Shown piece by piece: positions 42,718-51,756 of a stretch of 64,000 bases of DNA; within the stretch, counting starts at the first letter, position 1; each line of letters begins with the position of its first letter. The translations under genes and the position numbers were made by a program. The DNA is taken from positions 1,706,501 through 1,770,500 of the forward strand of contig NZ_LT629733.1 in the NCBI RefSeq assembly GCF_900104785.1, read 5' to 3'. This DNA is from Formosa sp. Hel1_31_208. GTDB taxonomy: Bacteria; Bacteroidota; Bacteroidia; Flavobacteriales; Flavobacteriaceae. The notes beneath the pieces are model-generated. The model did not search any database. It was not told the origin of the DNA and was given only the letters and a program-made list of their open reading frames with translations.

Positions 42718-45081
42718 CTATGCTGAAACGTCTTTGTTGATTTTATTACGTCTTAAAAAATAGACTACCGGATAAAACACGATACTAAGAACCGTCCACA
42801 ACATATGTTTCGACATGTTATGTTGTTCGGTCAACTTTTGGAGACTGTTATAATGTATACTTGTGATGACTGTATAAATCATAAATAAAAATCCTGATAC
42901 GGCTGAAAGCTCAATCGATGCAGATTCTGCGGCCGGAAGCTTATTGTTTTTAAAAACTAAATAAAGCACAAATAGAACAACACCAATGCAATAGAAAATT
43001 AAGGCGAATTTAGAATAGGCTTTGTAATCCTTTAATTGGTCTGAATACCCTTTAATATTAGTAATTTGAGATGCATTAGGTACAATCGTCTGCTTTTTAA
43101 CAGCACTTAATTTTAAATCTTCTTTAATTTTTTTCTTTTGGTAGAAATAGATAAAAGCATAAAGGGGTAAACCGAATAACACAAAAACTAACGCATTAGA
43201 CACACTGTTCTTCTCTAATTGTTTGTATAAATTAGCGTGATCAATGAACGATTTGATTAATGCAAAGAGATATATAACACCCAAACCAATTCCCGCAAAA
43301 AACAGCACACTACCAGTTGTAGGGAAGCCGTTATTTCGTAGAACTGCACCTGGGAGTATTAGCAGTAGTGATAAGGCATATAATACAAAAGCAAGCTTTG
43401 AGTTTTCTTCATATAAGTACTTTAATCGAATAGACTCTTCATAACTATGATCTGTGAGGTTGCCCGCAAATTTTAATTGTTGTTCTGTGATACCTCTAGC
43501 ATTTAATAGTGCTAGTGATGAATTTTTGTATTCAATACTGTAATCGTATTCTCTGTAGTGCTTTAATACATCGATAAGTTTATCATTATCATAACTGTTT
43601 AGAGTTTGGTAGGCCTCGGAGTTTACATCTAATAAGCTTCTGTCATAAGAGAGCGTTTTGCTTTTAATACCAAACAGTTTTTTCATGGGCTCTAATAGGC
43701 CTTCAGATTCAAATAATGGTCTGTCTTTAGTTGCACGACGTGTGAGATATATGCTCAATGGCAACATGATTATTGTTGATAACCAAGTGGCTGCAATTGG
43801 ATTAACCGAATCATCTAATGAGCTGTTTTTAGCAAAAATGCCAATAAAATGATAGGTTAAGAATAGAAGAATCGCAATAACAAGAGGTAATCCGATACCG
43901 CCCTTTCTAATGAGTGCTCCTAAAGGTGCTCCAACAAAAAACAGGATAATACAGGCCAAGCCTAGAACGTATTTGTCATGCAACGATTGTACGTGCTTAT
44001 TACGCCATTTGGTTTGTACTGTGAAGTTTTGTTTGTTCGTACTAATAATTTGTTTAGTACTATTAATAGTATTTTGTGCTAGATTCAATAATTGTACCTT
44101 GGTACGATTATTAAAAATTGAAATTAAATCGTCACCTTTAAAAATAGAATCTTGTTTGGGTGAAATATTATCGTTTAGTTTGGCTGCACTCGTCCTATTA
44201 TATAAAGTGTTTGAAAATGTTTTTAAACGTTCTGACTTTTGTTTATATAAGCTGTCTATGGTGAAATTTAAAGCATTTACATCAAGCATATTATAGCGAT
44301 TATCATAACTTTTATCGTCAATATCAACGTCATTGAGCCCTTCCAGATCTACATTTATGGTGTACTCTTCAAAGTAACTCTTCGCATAAGGCTTCTTCTT
44401 GGTCTGACTAGGTTTTCTACTGAAAATTTCTTCGTAATAATGTCCATTATAAAGAACGAGCTGCAAGATATTTGAGTTTTCACTGCTCTTTAATTCACCA
44501 CTCTCGGAAATGATAACAGTGCGATTTTTCGAATTACTTGCCGCTTTTTTGTGAATAACCACATTCTTTAGAAATTGGCCATTTTCACCAGTTTTGTCCT
44601 CTACCTTAATATTATAGGTGCCTATTTCGTTAAACTGTCCTTTAGCAATGGCCAAAGCTGGTTTTACCTGCGCAATATTTTTTCTGAGATTATAAACGTT
44701 GTAGTTGGCCCACGGAATAACATTATTTGAAAAAAAGAAGGTGATAATTCCGAGTAAAACGATAAAGACACTCAAGCTTTTCATTGCACGCTGCAATGAA
44801 ATGCCTGTAGATTTCATAGCGGCAAATTCATAGTTCTCTGCAAATTGACCAAATACCATAATAGATACCACCAATATGGTAAGCGGTAAAATTAACGGAA
44901 TAAGGGTAGGCGTGAGATACAGCAGTAATTTAACAATGATAAAAGTATCTAAATCTTTACCTGCGAGGTCACCAATATATAACCAGATCGCCTGTAAAAC
45001 AAAAATGAACATGAGTATAATAAACACGCTCAAAAATGTTTTTAGGTAGGTCGTAAGTATATACCTATCTAGTATTTTCAT
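42718..45081 (-). CDS. LptF/LptG-family permease with long C-terminal membrane extension
   Basis: A 787-residue protein. The N-terminal part is a classical LptF/G (YjgP/YjgQ) permease ('ILDRYILTTYLKTFLSVFI', 'FAAMKSTGISLQRAM', a large periplasmic jellyroll-like region at about 135-355, and C-terminal helices with 'GAPLGALIRKGGIGLPLVIA'). About 300 further residues follow, with at least six more hydrophobic segments in three or four pairs. LptF/G move LPS out of the inner membrane with the LptB ATPase. The extension is unusual for the E. coli-type protein. It lies between ribB and a LolA-like gene. Confidence 0.85.
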   Translation of the reverse strand: MKILDRYILTTYLKTFLSVFIILMFIFVLQAIWLYIGDLAGKDLDTFIIVKLLLYLTPTLIPLILPLTILVVSIMVFGQFAENYEFAAMKSTGISLQRAMKSLSVFIVLLGIITFFFSNNVIPWANYNVYNLRKNIAQVKPALAIAKGQFNEIGTYNIKVEDKTGENGQFLKNVVIHKKAASNSKNRTVIISESGELKSSENSNILQLVLYNGHYYEEIFSRKPSQTKKKPYAKSYFEEYTINVDLEGLNDVDIDDKSYDNRYNMLDVNALNFTIDSLYKQKSERLKTFSNTLYNRTSAAKLNDNISPKQDSIFKGDDLISIFNNRTKVQLLNLAQNTINSTKQIISTNKQNFTVQTKWRNKHVQSLHDKYVLGLACIILFFVGAPLGALIRKGGIGLPLVIAILLFLTYHFIGIFAKNSSLDDSVNPIAATWLSTIIMLPLSIYLTRRATKDRPLFESEGLLEPMKKLFGIKSKTLSYDRSLLDVNSEAYQTLNSYDNDKLIDVLKHYREYDYSIEYKNSSLALLNARGITEQQLKFAGNLTDHSYEESIRLKYLYEENSKLAFVLYALSLLLILPGAVLRNNGFPTTGSVLFFAGIGLGVIYLFALIKSFIDHANLYKQLEKNSVSNALVFVLFGLPLYAFIYFYQKKKIKEDLKLSAVKKQTIVPNASQITNIKGYSDQLKDYKAYSKFALIFYCIGVVLFVLYLVFKNNKLPAAESASIELSAVSGFLFMIYTVITSIHYNSLQKLTEQHNMSKHMLWTVLSIVFYPVVYFLRRNKINKDVSA

Positions 45082-45098
45082 AAAACGGAAGGCTTAAC

Positions 45099-45743
45099 CT
45101 AATCTAGTTTATTGATGTAATAATCTTTGTACTTGTCTGCATCAAAAGTAAATAAGGTTTTCGATATTGGTTCGTTAGTTTTAAAAGAATTAACAGTTAG
45201 TGTTGTTTTTGTGCCGTTTTCACCTATTTCAATAAGTCGGTAAATATGTTTAGTTTTTGCATCAATACCTAGAAATACTTCTTTGATTTCAGAATTTGTA
45301 TCAATTGGATATAATTTCACGAATTGAATCTTACGACCTTTAACATCTTGAATAATATCCATAGCATAGGTATAGCCATCTTTATAAAAAGACATCATTT
45401 TACTTGGCGTGATTGTGTTTTCATCTTCAGCATTATCCGAAGAAATTGTGACTTCTTCATCCTCAGGGTTAATTGTATATAATTTTTTACCATCAAATAA
45501 CCGGGTGTAACCAAGTATATTTAATAGGTATTTTTCACCTTGCATGGTCACATCACCTCGTGTTTCCTGTTTGATATTCTCACTCTGATTTTCAAGCACG
45601 TATTTAAAATCTATAGCTATGTTGTCATATGAATTCACTTTATCATAAACCTCATTGAGTAAGGCTTCTGCTTTTTTTGAATTTTGAGAAAATCCTGCAC
45701 TACTCATTAAAAATACTAATATCACAATTATTTGTTTCATCAC
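45099..45743 (-). CDS. LolA-like periplasmic lipoprotein carrier
   Basis: A 214-residue exported protein (signal ends near GFSQ) with the LolA/LolB-type sequence 'AEALLNEVYDKVNSYDNIAIDF' and a run of antiparallel strand blocks. Among these are 'TRLFDGKKLYTINPEDEEVTI' and 'MMSFYKDGYTYAMDI'. LolA ferries lipoproteins across the periplasm to the outer membrane. The gene sits 17 bases before lptF/G and just after ftsK, a common flavobacterial envelope cluster. Confidence 0.85.
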   Translation of the reverse strand: MMKQIIVILVFLMSSAGFSQNSKKAEALLNEVYDKVNSYDNIAIDFKYVLENQSENIKQETRGDVTMQGEKYLLNILGYTRLFDGKKLYTINPEDEEVTISSDNAEDENTITPSKMMSFYKDGYTYAMDIIQDVKGRKIQFVKLYPIDTNSEIKEVFLGIDAKTKHIYRLIEIGENGTKTTLTVNSFKTNEPISKTLFTFDADKYKDYYINKLD

Positions 45744-45783
45744 TTTTTTTAATTTTTCCGATTTTTCGGAATGTAATAATTAA

Positions 45784-48192
45784 TTAAATTTCGTTTGCTA
45801 ATAATTCATCTAGAGCCACTAAATCTGGAACTAGTACCTGACGCGCTTTACTGCCTTCAAAACCACCTACTATACCTGCGGCTTCTAATTGATCAATTAA
45901 ACGACCAGCTCTATTGTAACCAAGTTTTAGTTTTCGTTGTAATAAAGAAGCAGAACCTTGTTGCGCCGTTACAATAATTTCGGCAGCTTCTCTAAACAAC
46001 TTATCTCTGTCATCTATATTATTATCAAGACTTGTGCCACTTTCTTCACCGACATACTCAGGAAGTAAATAGGCTTCCGGATACGCTTTTTGTCCGCCGA
46101 TAAATTCTGTAATTTTTTCTACTTCAGGCGTGTCAACAAATGCACATTGAATTCGCGTTATGTCATTGCCTTGGGTGTATAGCATGTCACCTCTACCAAT
46201 TAATTGGTCTGCACCTGAGCCATCCAAAATAGTACGAGAATCAATTTTTGAAGTTACTCTAAAAGCTATACGTGCAGGGAAATTGGCTTTAATAATACCG
46301 GTAATTACATTAACGGAAGGTCGCTGAGTGGCAATAATTAAATGAATACCAATAGCACGAGCTAATTGTGCTAATCTAGCAATAGGTGTTTCTACTTCTT
46401 TTCCTGCAGTCATAATCAAGTCGGCAAACTCATCTACCACTAATACAATATAAGGCAAGAAATGATGGCCATCATTAGGATTTAATTTTCTAGCTTTAAA
46501 CTTAGTGTTGTATTCTTTGATGTTACGACACAGGGCATTTTTTAGCATCTCATAACGATTGTCCATTTCAATACAAAGGGAATTCAATGTATTTATTACT
46601 TTGGTATTATCGGTAATAATGGCTTCTTCACTATCAGGAAGCTTAGCTAAATAATGACGTTCTATTTTATTGAATAACGTCAATTCTACTTTTTTAGGAT
46701 CGACTAAAACAAACTTAACTTCTGCTGGATGTTTTTTATAGAGTAATGAGGTAAGTACCGCATTTAATCCAACCGATTTACCTTGACCAGTTGCACCGGC
46801 CATCAACATATGAGGCATTTTAGCAAGATCAACCACGAAAGTTTCATTACTAATGGTTTTACCAAAAGCAATGGGTAGTTCCATTTCAGATTTCTGAAAT
46901 TTCTGAGATGCGATAACAGAACGCATGGATACAATGGTAGCATTTTTATTAGGCACTTCAATACCAATGGTCCCTTTCCCTGGAATGGGAGCAATTATAC
47001 GAATACCTAAAGCAGATAAGGATAAAGCAATATCATCTTCTAGGTTTTTGATTTTCGAAATACGAACACCAGCATCAGGAACAATCTCGTAGAGAGTGAC
47101 TGTCGGACCAATTGTGGCTTTGATACTAGCAATTCCTATCTTGTAGTTATTTAAAGTTTCTACAATTCGATTTTTATTTTCTTCAAGTTCTTCTTGATTG
47201 ATTGTTATACCTTCTGTATCATATTTTTTCAATAAATCAAGTGGTGGGAACTGAAATTTACTCAATTCCAACGTTGGGTCAAATTGACCAAAGTCTTCCA
47301 CTAATTTATCAGATAGATTATTCGTTTCTGACACTTCTTCTTCAACAGCCTCTATTTCAATGTCTAAATTAGACTCTTGTTTTGGTTCTTCTGAAACTTC
47401 AACTTTTAATTGAGGTTCAAGGGTTGTTTTTTTATCTGATGGTGATGTTGAGATTTTTGTTTCTGCGGGTTTGGTATCTTCAATTTTGAGATCAAAAGCC
47501 GATTTAATAGCGTCGGCTTCCGCAGATAAATCATTATCCACGGTAAAATTTTGATCTTTTTCTGTAGTGGATTCCATCTCGCTTTTAAGATCACTTTTAG
47601 CGCGATTAAATAATTTCACAAAAGAGTCGCCATTAATTCCAAATCTAATCGCTAAATAGGTAATCAACACGAAAACAAGTAAGAGAATAGTACCTATTTT
47701 ACCAATATAATCCTGAAAGAAACTGTTCAGTTCAAAACCGATAGTACCGCCTAGGGCATCAAACTTGTGTGAAAAGAAACCGAAGAATACTGAAAGCCAA
47801 ATAACAATAAGGGTTCCCCAAATCCAATGGCGTCGTAGACGTGCTTTATTAATATCTAAAGTGATATAGATGCCAGATAGAAACAATAAGCCCGAAAAAA
47901 TAAAGGACGAGACTCCAAAACCTTTGTTAATGAATAAATCACTCACCCAGGCACCCAGTTTATTGAGCCAGTTTTGTGCTTCAATGTCACGAGACGCTAA
48001 TTCTGAAATTGTACTCTGATCTGCTTTACCAGTAAAGAAAAATGATAAAAAAGCAATAAACATTAAAACCCCGAGAATAATTAATAAACTACCAAAAATC
48101 AGTTTTTGCTGACTTGATAATTTAAAACTTGGTTTTTTAAATTTAGGCGTGGTTTTAGCTTTGCTTTTAGATTTCGTTTTTTTCTTCGCCAT
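45784..48192 (-). CDS. ftsK: DNA translocase FtsK/SpoIIIE
   Basis: About 802 residues from the ATG at 48192 (MAKKKTKSKSK); a start at 48216 is possible. Order: basic N-terminal tail, four membrane helices (about 30-190), an acidic linker (about 200-310), the alpha/beta motor with Walker A 'GATGQGKSVGL' and Walker B 'PYIVLVVDEFADL', and a C-terminal gamma winged helix ('ASLLQRKLKLGYNRAGRLIDQLEAAGIV') that reads KOPS sites. It pumps the chromosome terminus through the division septum. The length is typical of Bacteroidota FtsK. Confidence 0.95.
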   Translation of the reverse strand: MAKKKTKSKSKAKTTPKFKKPSFKLSSQQKLIFGSLLIILGVLMFIAFLSFFFTGKADQSTISELASRDIEAQNWLNKLGAWVSDLFINKGFGVSSFIFSGLLFLSGIYITLDINKARLRRHWIWGTLIVIWLSVFFGFFSHKFDALGGTIGFELNSFFQDYIGKIGTILLLVFVLITYLAIRFGINGDSFVKLFNRAKSDLKSEMESTTEKDQNFTVDNDLSAEADAIKSAFDLKIEDTKPAETKISTSPSDKKTTLEPQLKVEVSEEPKQESNLDIEIEAVEEEVSETNNLSDKLVEDFGQFDPTLELSKFQFPPLDLLKKYDTEGITINQEELEENKNRIVETLNNYKIGIASIKATIGPTVTLYEIVPDAGVRISKIKNLEDDIALSLSALGIRIIAPIPGKGTIGIEVPNKNATIVSMRSVIASQKFQKSEMELPIAFGKTISNETFVVDLAKMPHMLMAGATGQGKSVGLNAVLTSLLYKKHPAEVKFVLVDPKKVELTLFNKIERHYLAKLPDSEEAIITDNTKVINTLNSLCIEMDNRYEMLKNALCRNIKEYNTKFKARKLNPNDGHHFLPYIVLVVDEFADLIMTAGKEVETPIARLAQLARAIGIHLIIATQRPSVNVITGIIKANFPARIAFRVTSKIDSRTILDGSGADQLIGRGDMLYTQGNDITRIQCAFVDTPEVEKITEFIGGQKAYPEAYLLPEYVGEESGTSLDNNIDDRDKLFREAAEIIVTAQQGSASLLQRKLKLGYNRAGRLIDQLEAAGIVGGFEGSKARQVLVPDLVALDELLANEI

Positions 48193-48255
48193 TAAAGGTT
48201 TATTAGTATCAAACAAAAATACAAATTACTAACGTTTATCCTAACCTTATAGTAT

Positions 48256-48624
48256 TTAAAACAGCTTCGGTAAATAAATAATCATCGCGGCCACAAATGC
48301 ACAAAATGCAGCAATAAAGACAGCGCCAGCGGCAATATCTTTTATACGTCCTATAGTTTCATGTCTTTCTGGATGGATAAAGTCTGAGATATATTCGATA
48401 GCCGTATTCATGCCTTCCATACTCATAACTAATCCAATAAATGCAATTTGAATTAACCATTCGGTTTGAGTAATGTCAAAATAGAATCCAGCAATAGTGA
48501 CCGCTATCGCGCAAAACATCTGTGTTTTTATGCTGGATTCGGTTCTTATTAAAAATAGTGCGCCTTTAAATGCATAACCTATGCTTTTAAGTCTATTAAC
48601 GACAAATGATTCTTTTTTTGACAT
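48256..48624 (-). CDS. dgkA: Diacylglycerol kinase (DgkA-type)
   Basis: A 122-residue integral membrane enzyme with three helices and the family signature 'EGMNTAIEYISDFI' with its catalytic-type Glu, along with 'RIKDIAAGAVFIAA'. It phosphorylates diacylglycerol or, in many bacteria, undecaprenol. It overlaps no neighbour, with tpx upstream by 21 bases on the same strand. Confidence 0.92.
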   Translation of the reverse strand: MSKKESFVVNRLKSIGYAFKGALFLIRTESSIKTQMFCAIAVTIAGFYFDITQTEWLIQIAFIGLVMSMEGMNTAIEYISDFIHPERHETIGRIKDIAAGAVFIAAFCAFVAAMIIYLPKLF

Positions 48625-48645
48625 TATGGTAGCACCACTTTGATT

Positions 48646-49146
48646 CTATTGTAAAGCATTTAAAGCCGCCTCGTAGTTAGGCTCATCAGCAATCTCTGAG
48701 ACCTGTTCTGTATAAATGACTTTTCCGTGAGAGTTTATAACAATGACACATCGAGATAATAAGGCTTGAAAAGCACCATCTGTGAAATCCAGACCATAAG
48801 AGCTTCCGAAATTACCATCTCTAAAATCAGATAGACTTTCCACATTATCTAAACCTTCAGCACCACAAAAACGCGCCATAGCAAATGGTAAATCTCTAGA
48901 AATACATAGTACTTTGGTATTATCTAAGCTGCTTGCCGCCTTATTAAATGTTCTCATAGATTGAGCACATGTGCCTGTATCAACACTTGGAAATACGTTT
49001 AATACTAATTGATGCCCAGCGTAATCGTTTAAAGATTTTGCAGATAAATCTGTTGCTGTTAATTTGAAATCTGGAGCGTCGGTCCCTACTGCAGGTAATG
49101 TTCCAGATGTATGCACAGTGTCACCACCTAAAGTTACTATTGCCAT
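48646..49146 (-). CDS. tpx: Thiol peroxidase Tpx
   Basis: A 166-residue 2-Cys peroxiredoxin of the Tpx group. The peroxidatic Cys is in 'PSVDTGTCAQSMR' (about residue 60) and the resolving Cys in 'MARFCGAEG' (about 94). The N-terminal 'VTLGGDTVHTSGTLP' is the family hallmark. It detoxifies H2O2 and alkyl hydroperoxides using thioredoxin. It probably shares a transcript with dgkA downstream. Confidence 0.95.
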   Translation of the reverse strand: MAIVTLGGDTVHTSGTLPAVGTDAPDFKLTATDLSAKSLNDYAGHQLVLNVFPSVDTGTCAQSMRTFNKAASSLDNTKVLCISRDLPFAMARFCGAEGLDNVESLSDFRDGNFGSSYGLDFTDGAFQALLSRCVIVINSHGKVIYTEQVSEIADEPNYEAALNALQ

Positions 49147-49262
49147 GTTTATTTTAATTTAAAATTGAATGTTAAAATTAAGTATTATTTAAATCTTAAC
49201 AGCAAAGCAGTTCCAATATTTGCAATAGTTTAACAGATAGCATTTACAGTGCTTTAAGCAAT

Positions 49263-50123
49263 TTAAAAAGTGCCAACAATACCAATTTGATTGCTACTGA
49301 AACGCAGGTTCCAGGAAATTTGTTTCTTTTTCTTTGTATAGTCATAAGCTTCCTCATCAAAAAGGAAGTTATCAATACAGTCAACTACAATAATACTGAG
49401 TGCAGTGCTAAAAGCAACATCGGTAATCCAATGGGCATCATCAATAAGTCGCGAAATAGGCGCAATAGCTCCAACGGTATAAATACCAACTTTAACCCAA
49501 GTATTATCAAACTGCTTGGCAATAGAATGTGCCATGGTTATGGATAAAACAGTATGTCCTGATGGAAATGATCTAAAGCCTGGATCATTTGCAAATGAAG
49601 AAAATTCCAGATGATCACGGCCAGAATTAGGACGTGCACGACCTATAGCGTTTTTCCCAAGTGTTTGCAATAGTCCTGTTGTAATTGAAGAGGATATAAT
49701 TAAGACACTTGTTTTTCTTATTTTTTCGTTTTTGGTGAATAACCCAAAACTGTAAAGTCCGGCATTTGCCATAAAATAGTTTTGAGGACTCCCAAAATAC
49801 CATCCAAAATCTCTAATACCTTTTGGAAAGGAACTGGCGTTGTTTTGAGAAAACGCTCTAATCGGGTTGTCTGCAAAGCTCAAAAGTGCTGTTCCTCCAA
49901 CAAGAATACCCAATTTCGCAAAATCATCGCCTTTCCAATGAAGAGGTCTGGTTAATGAATGTCCGACACCTTTAATGGTGTAACGCGCATCATATTTAAG
50001 CAATTGCCAAATTCCAGCTGAATCAGCAGGTTTAGTCGTGTCTAAAATTTGTGCATCCATTGAGGGTCCACAAAGTGAAAGCGCTATAGCAAAAATGAAA
50101 AGTCTAAAACTCAAAAAATTCAA
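49263..50123 (-). CDS. PAP2-superfamily membrane phosphatase
   Basis: A 286-residue protein with a signal peptide (ending near MDAQ) and a PAP2 domain. The three phosphatase motifs are visible: 'KNAIGRARP', 'SFPSGHTVL', and 'SRLIDDAHWITDV' with the catalytic His. Such enzymes dephosphorylate lipid phosphates (phosphatidic acid, undecaprenyl pyrophosphate). A single gene with an unremarkable upstream region. Confidence 0.87.
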   Translation of the reverse strand: MNFLSFRLFIFAIALSLCGPSMDAQILDTTKPADSAGIWQLLKYDARYTIKGVGHSLTRPLHWKGDDFAKLGILVGGTALLSFADNPIRAFSQNNASSFPKGIRDFGWYFGSPQNYFMANAGLYSFGLFTKNEKIRKTSVLIISSSITTGLLQTLGKNAIGRARPNSGRDHLEFSSFANDPGFRSFPSGHTVLSITMAHSIAKQFDNTWVKVGIYTVGAIAPISRLIDDAHWITDVAFSTALSIIVVDCIDNFLFDEEAYDYTKKKKQISWNLRFSSNQIGIVGTF

Positions 50124-50329
50124 CGTGATTTTATTAATTTCAAAAATAGAAAATATTTAGATGTCAAAATTTAAAAAACGATTAAAGTTCTAAAGAGCAA
50201 ACAGAATTACTAAGACGGTATTTGAATCTCATAAATTATGATTTTAATAAAAAACAAGACCTATAATTATGATAATCACAAAACTTGTCTGGAATTTAAT
50301 AATCTAAAAACTTTATTCATTTCATTTCA
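50124..50329. other. Divergent intergenic region, no regulatory palindrome seen
   Basis: AT-rich stretch between the PAP2 gene and amt. I find no TGA-N6-TCA site at the promoter spacing and no terminator here. Confidence 0.5.
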
Positions 50330-50337
50330 TATTTTTG
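50330..50337 (+). promoter_or_regulatory. -7 promoter element of the ammonium transporter gene
   Basis: Perfect TATTTTTG (TAnnTTTG) at 50330-50337. The implied transcript start (about 50342) rules out a TTG start at 50335 and favours the ATG at 50356. Confidence 0.6.
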
Positions 50338-50355
50338 GATGATAATAAGATCATT

Positions 50356-51639
50356 ATGGGTAAAAAATTAAACTTCATCGTCTTAGCAGTACTCGTTTTA
50401 TTAGTCCTGTTTTGTGGTACAGAATATCAAATTTTAGAAAATGTAGCTAGTATAGATTCAGGAGATACAGCTTGGATGATTGTAGCTACTGCTTTGGTGT
50501 TTCTTATGACACCTGGTTTGGCCTTTTTTTACGGAGGGATGGTAAATAAAAAAAGTGTGATATCTACCATGCTTCAAAGTTTTGTAGCGCTCGGTGTCAT
50601 TAGTATATTATGGGTCATTGTAGGATTTAGTTTAGCCTTTGGAGATAGTCTGTATGGAATCATTGGTAATCCAATGACTTTCTTCTGTTTTAAGGATGTA
50701 TCTGTATCACCAAACCCAGACTTTGCAGGAACAATACCATTTCTTTTGTTTGCCTTGTTTCAGCTGAAATTTGCAATCATTACACCCGCTCTAATTACAG
50801 GTAGTTTTGCAGAGCGTATACGGTTTAGGAGTTATATTTTATTTATGGTTCTATTTTCCATCTTTATTTATTCTCCCTTGGCTCACATGACATGGCATCC
50901 AGATGGTTTGTTGCGAAATTGGGATGTTCTTGATTTTGCAGGAGGAACCGTTGTGCATATGTCTGCTGGTATGGCAGCTTTGGCGGCAGCAATGTATCTT
51001 GGTAAACGACGACATACTATAGAAAAACCTGCAAATATTCCGTTTGTAATCTTAGGAACAGGTTTGTTGTGGTTTGGTTGGTTCGGATTTAATTCAGGTT
51101 CTGCTCTTGGGGCGAATACCGACGCGGTTATTGCCTTTTCTAATACTAATGTGGCGTCGGCAACAAGTATGATTACGTGGTTGTTTTTTGAGCGATTCCA
51201 TAACCGAAAAATGTCATCATTAGGTGCGTGCATTGGAGCTATTGTTGGATTGGTTGCGATCACTCCTGCTGCAGGTTTTGTGACCATTGGGCAAAGTGTT
51301 TTTATCGGGTTTGTAGCTGCTATTGTGAGCAATATCGCCATACAATTGAATAAAAAATCACAAATAGACGATACCTTGGAGGTGTTTCCGAGTCATGGTG
51401 TTGGCGGTATTGTTGGGATGATACTTACTGGTGTTTTGGCAAAAGATGTCGGATTGATATATGGAGAGACAACGACATTTACGCATCATATGATTGCGTT
51501 GGTAGGTGTCGCTATATTTACCTTCTTCGGGAGTTTACTGCTTCTAAAAATCGTTGATATTGCTATTCCACTGCGCGTAAGAGAAGACCAAGAACTAAGA
51601 GGTCTTGATATTTCGCAGCATGGCGAAAATATAGAATAG
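50356..51639 (+). CDS. amt: Ammonium transporter (Amt/MEP family)
   Basis: About 427 residues with 11 membrane helices after an N-terminal helix. Typical segments are 'SGDTAWMIVATALVFLMTPGLAFFYGGM', 'ITGSFAERIRF', 'DFAGGTVVHMSAGMAALAAA' with the twin-His-side elements, 'GLLWFGWFGFNSGSAL' and 'FPSHGVGGIVGMI'. Amt trimers conduct ammonium. No glnK or glnB gene adjoins on either side, so PII control, if any, comes from elsewhere. Confidence 0.95.
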   Translation: MGKKLNFIVLAVLVLLVLFCGTEYQILENVASIDSGDTAWMIVATALVFLMTPGLAFFYGGMVNKKSVISTMLQSFVALGVISILWVIVGFSLAFGDSLYGIIGNPMTFFCFKDVSVSPNPDFAGTIPFLLFALFQLKFAIITPALITGSFAERIRFRSYILFMVLFSIFIYSPLAHMTWHPDGLLRNWDVLDFAGGTVVHMSAGMAALAAAMYLGKRRHTIEKPANIPFVILGTGLLWFGWFGFNSGSALGANTDAVIAFSNTNVASATSMITWLFFERFHNRKMSSLGACIGAIVGLVAITPAAGFVTIGQSVFIGFVAAIVSNIAIQLNKKSQIDDTLEVFPSHGVGGIVGMILTGVLAKDVGLIYGETTTFTHHMIALVGVAIFTFFGSLLLLKIVDIAIPLRVREDQELRGLDISQHGENIE

Positions 51640-51756
51640 GAAACTATAGCACTCTAAACGATTAGATTGTAAGATGTTAAATATACCCACTAATGGGTAT
51701 TTTTTAAGGTTCACCATAACACTACTTTTACAGGTCTATTAACCAACAATTTAATC

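Noticed and set aside
43910..44296. 128-residue plus-strand ORF opposite lptF/G
   Set aside because: Antisense to a well-supported gene, Cys/Leu-rich composition typical of shadow frames.
50335..50337. TTG start for amt
   Set aside because: It overlaps the -7 element TATTTTTG; ATG 50356 gives a normal Amt N-terminus.
50883..51341. 152-residue minus-strand ORF inside amt
   Set aside because: Antisense shadow of a GC-richer membrane gene; no independent motif.
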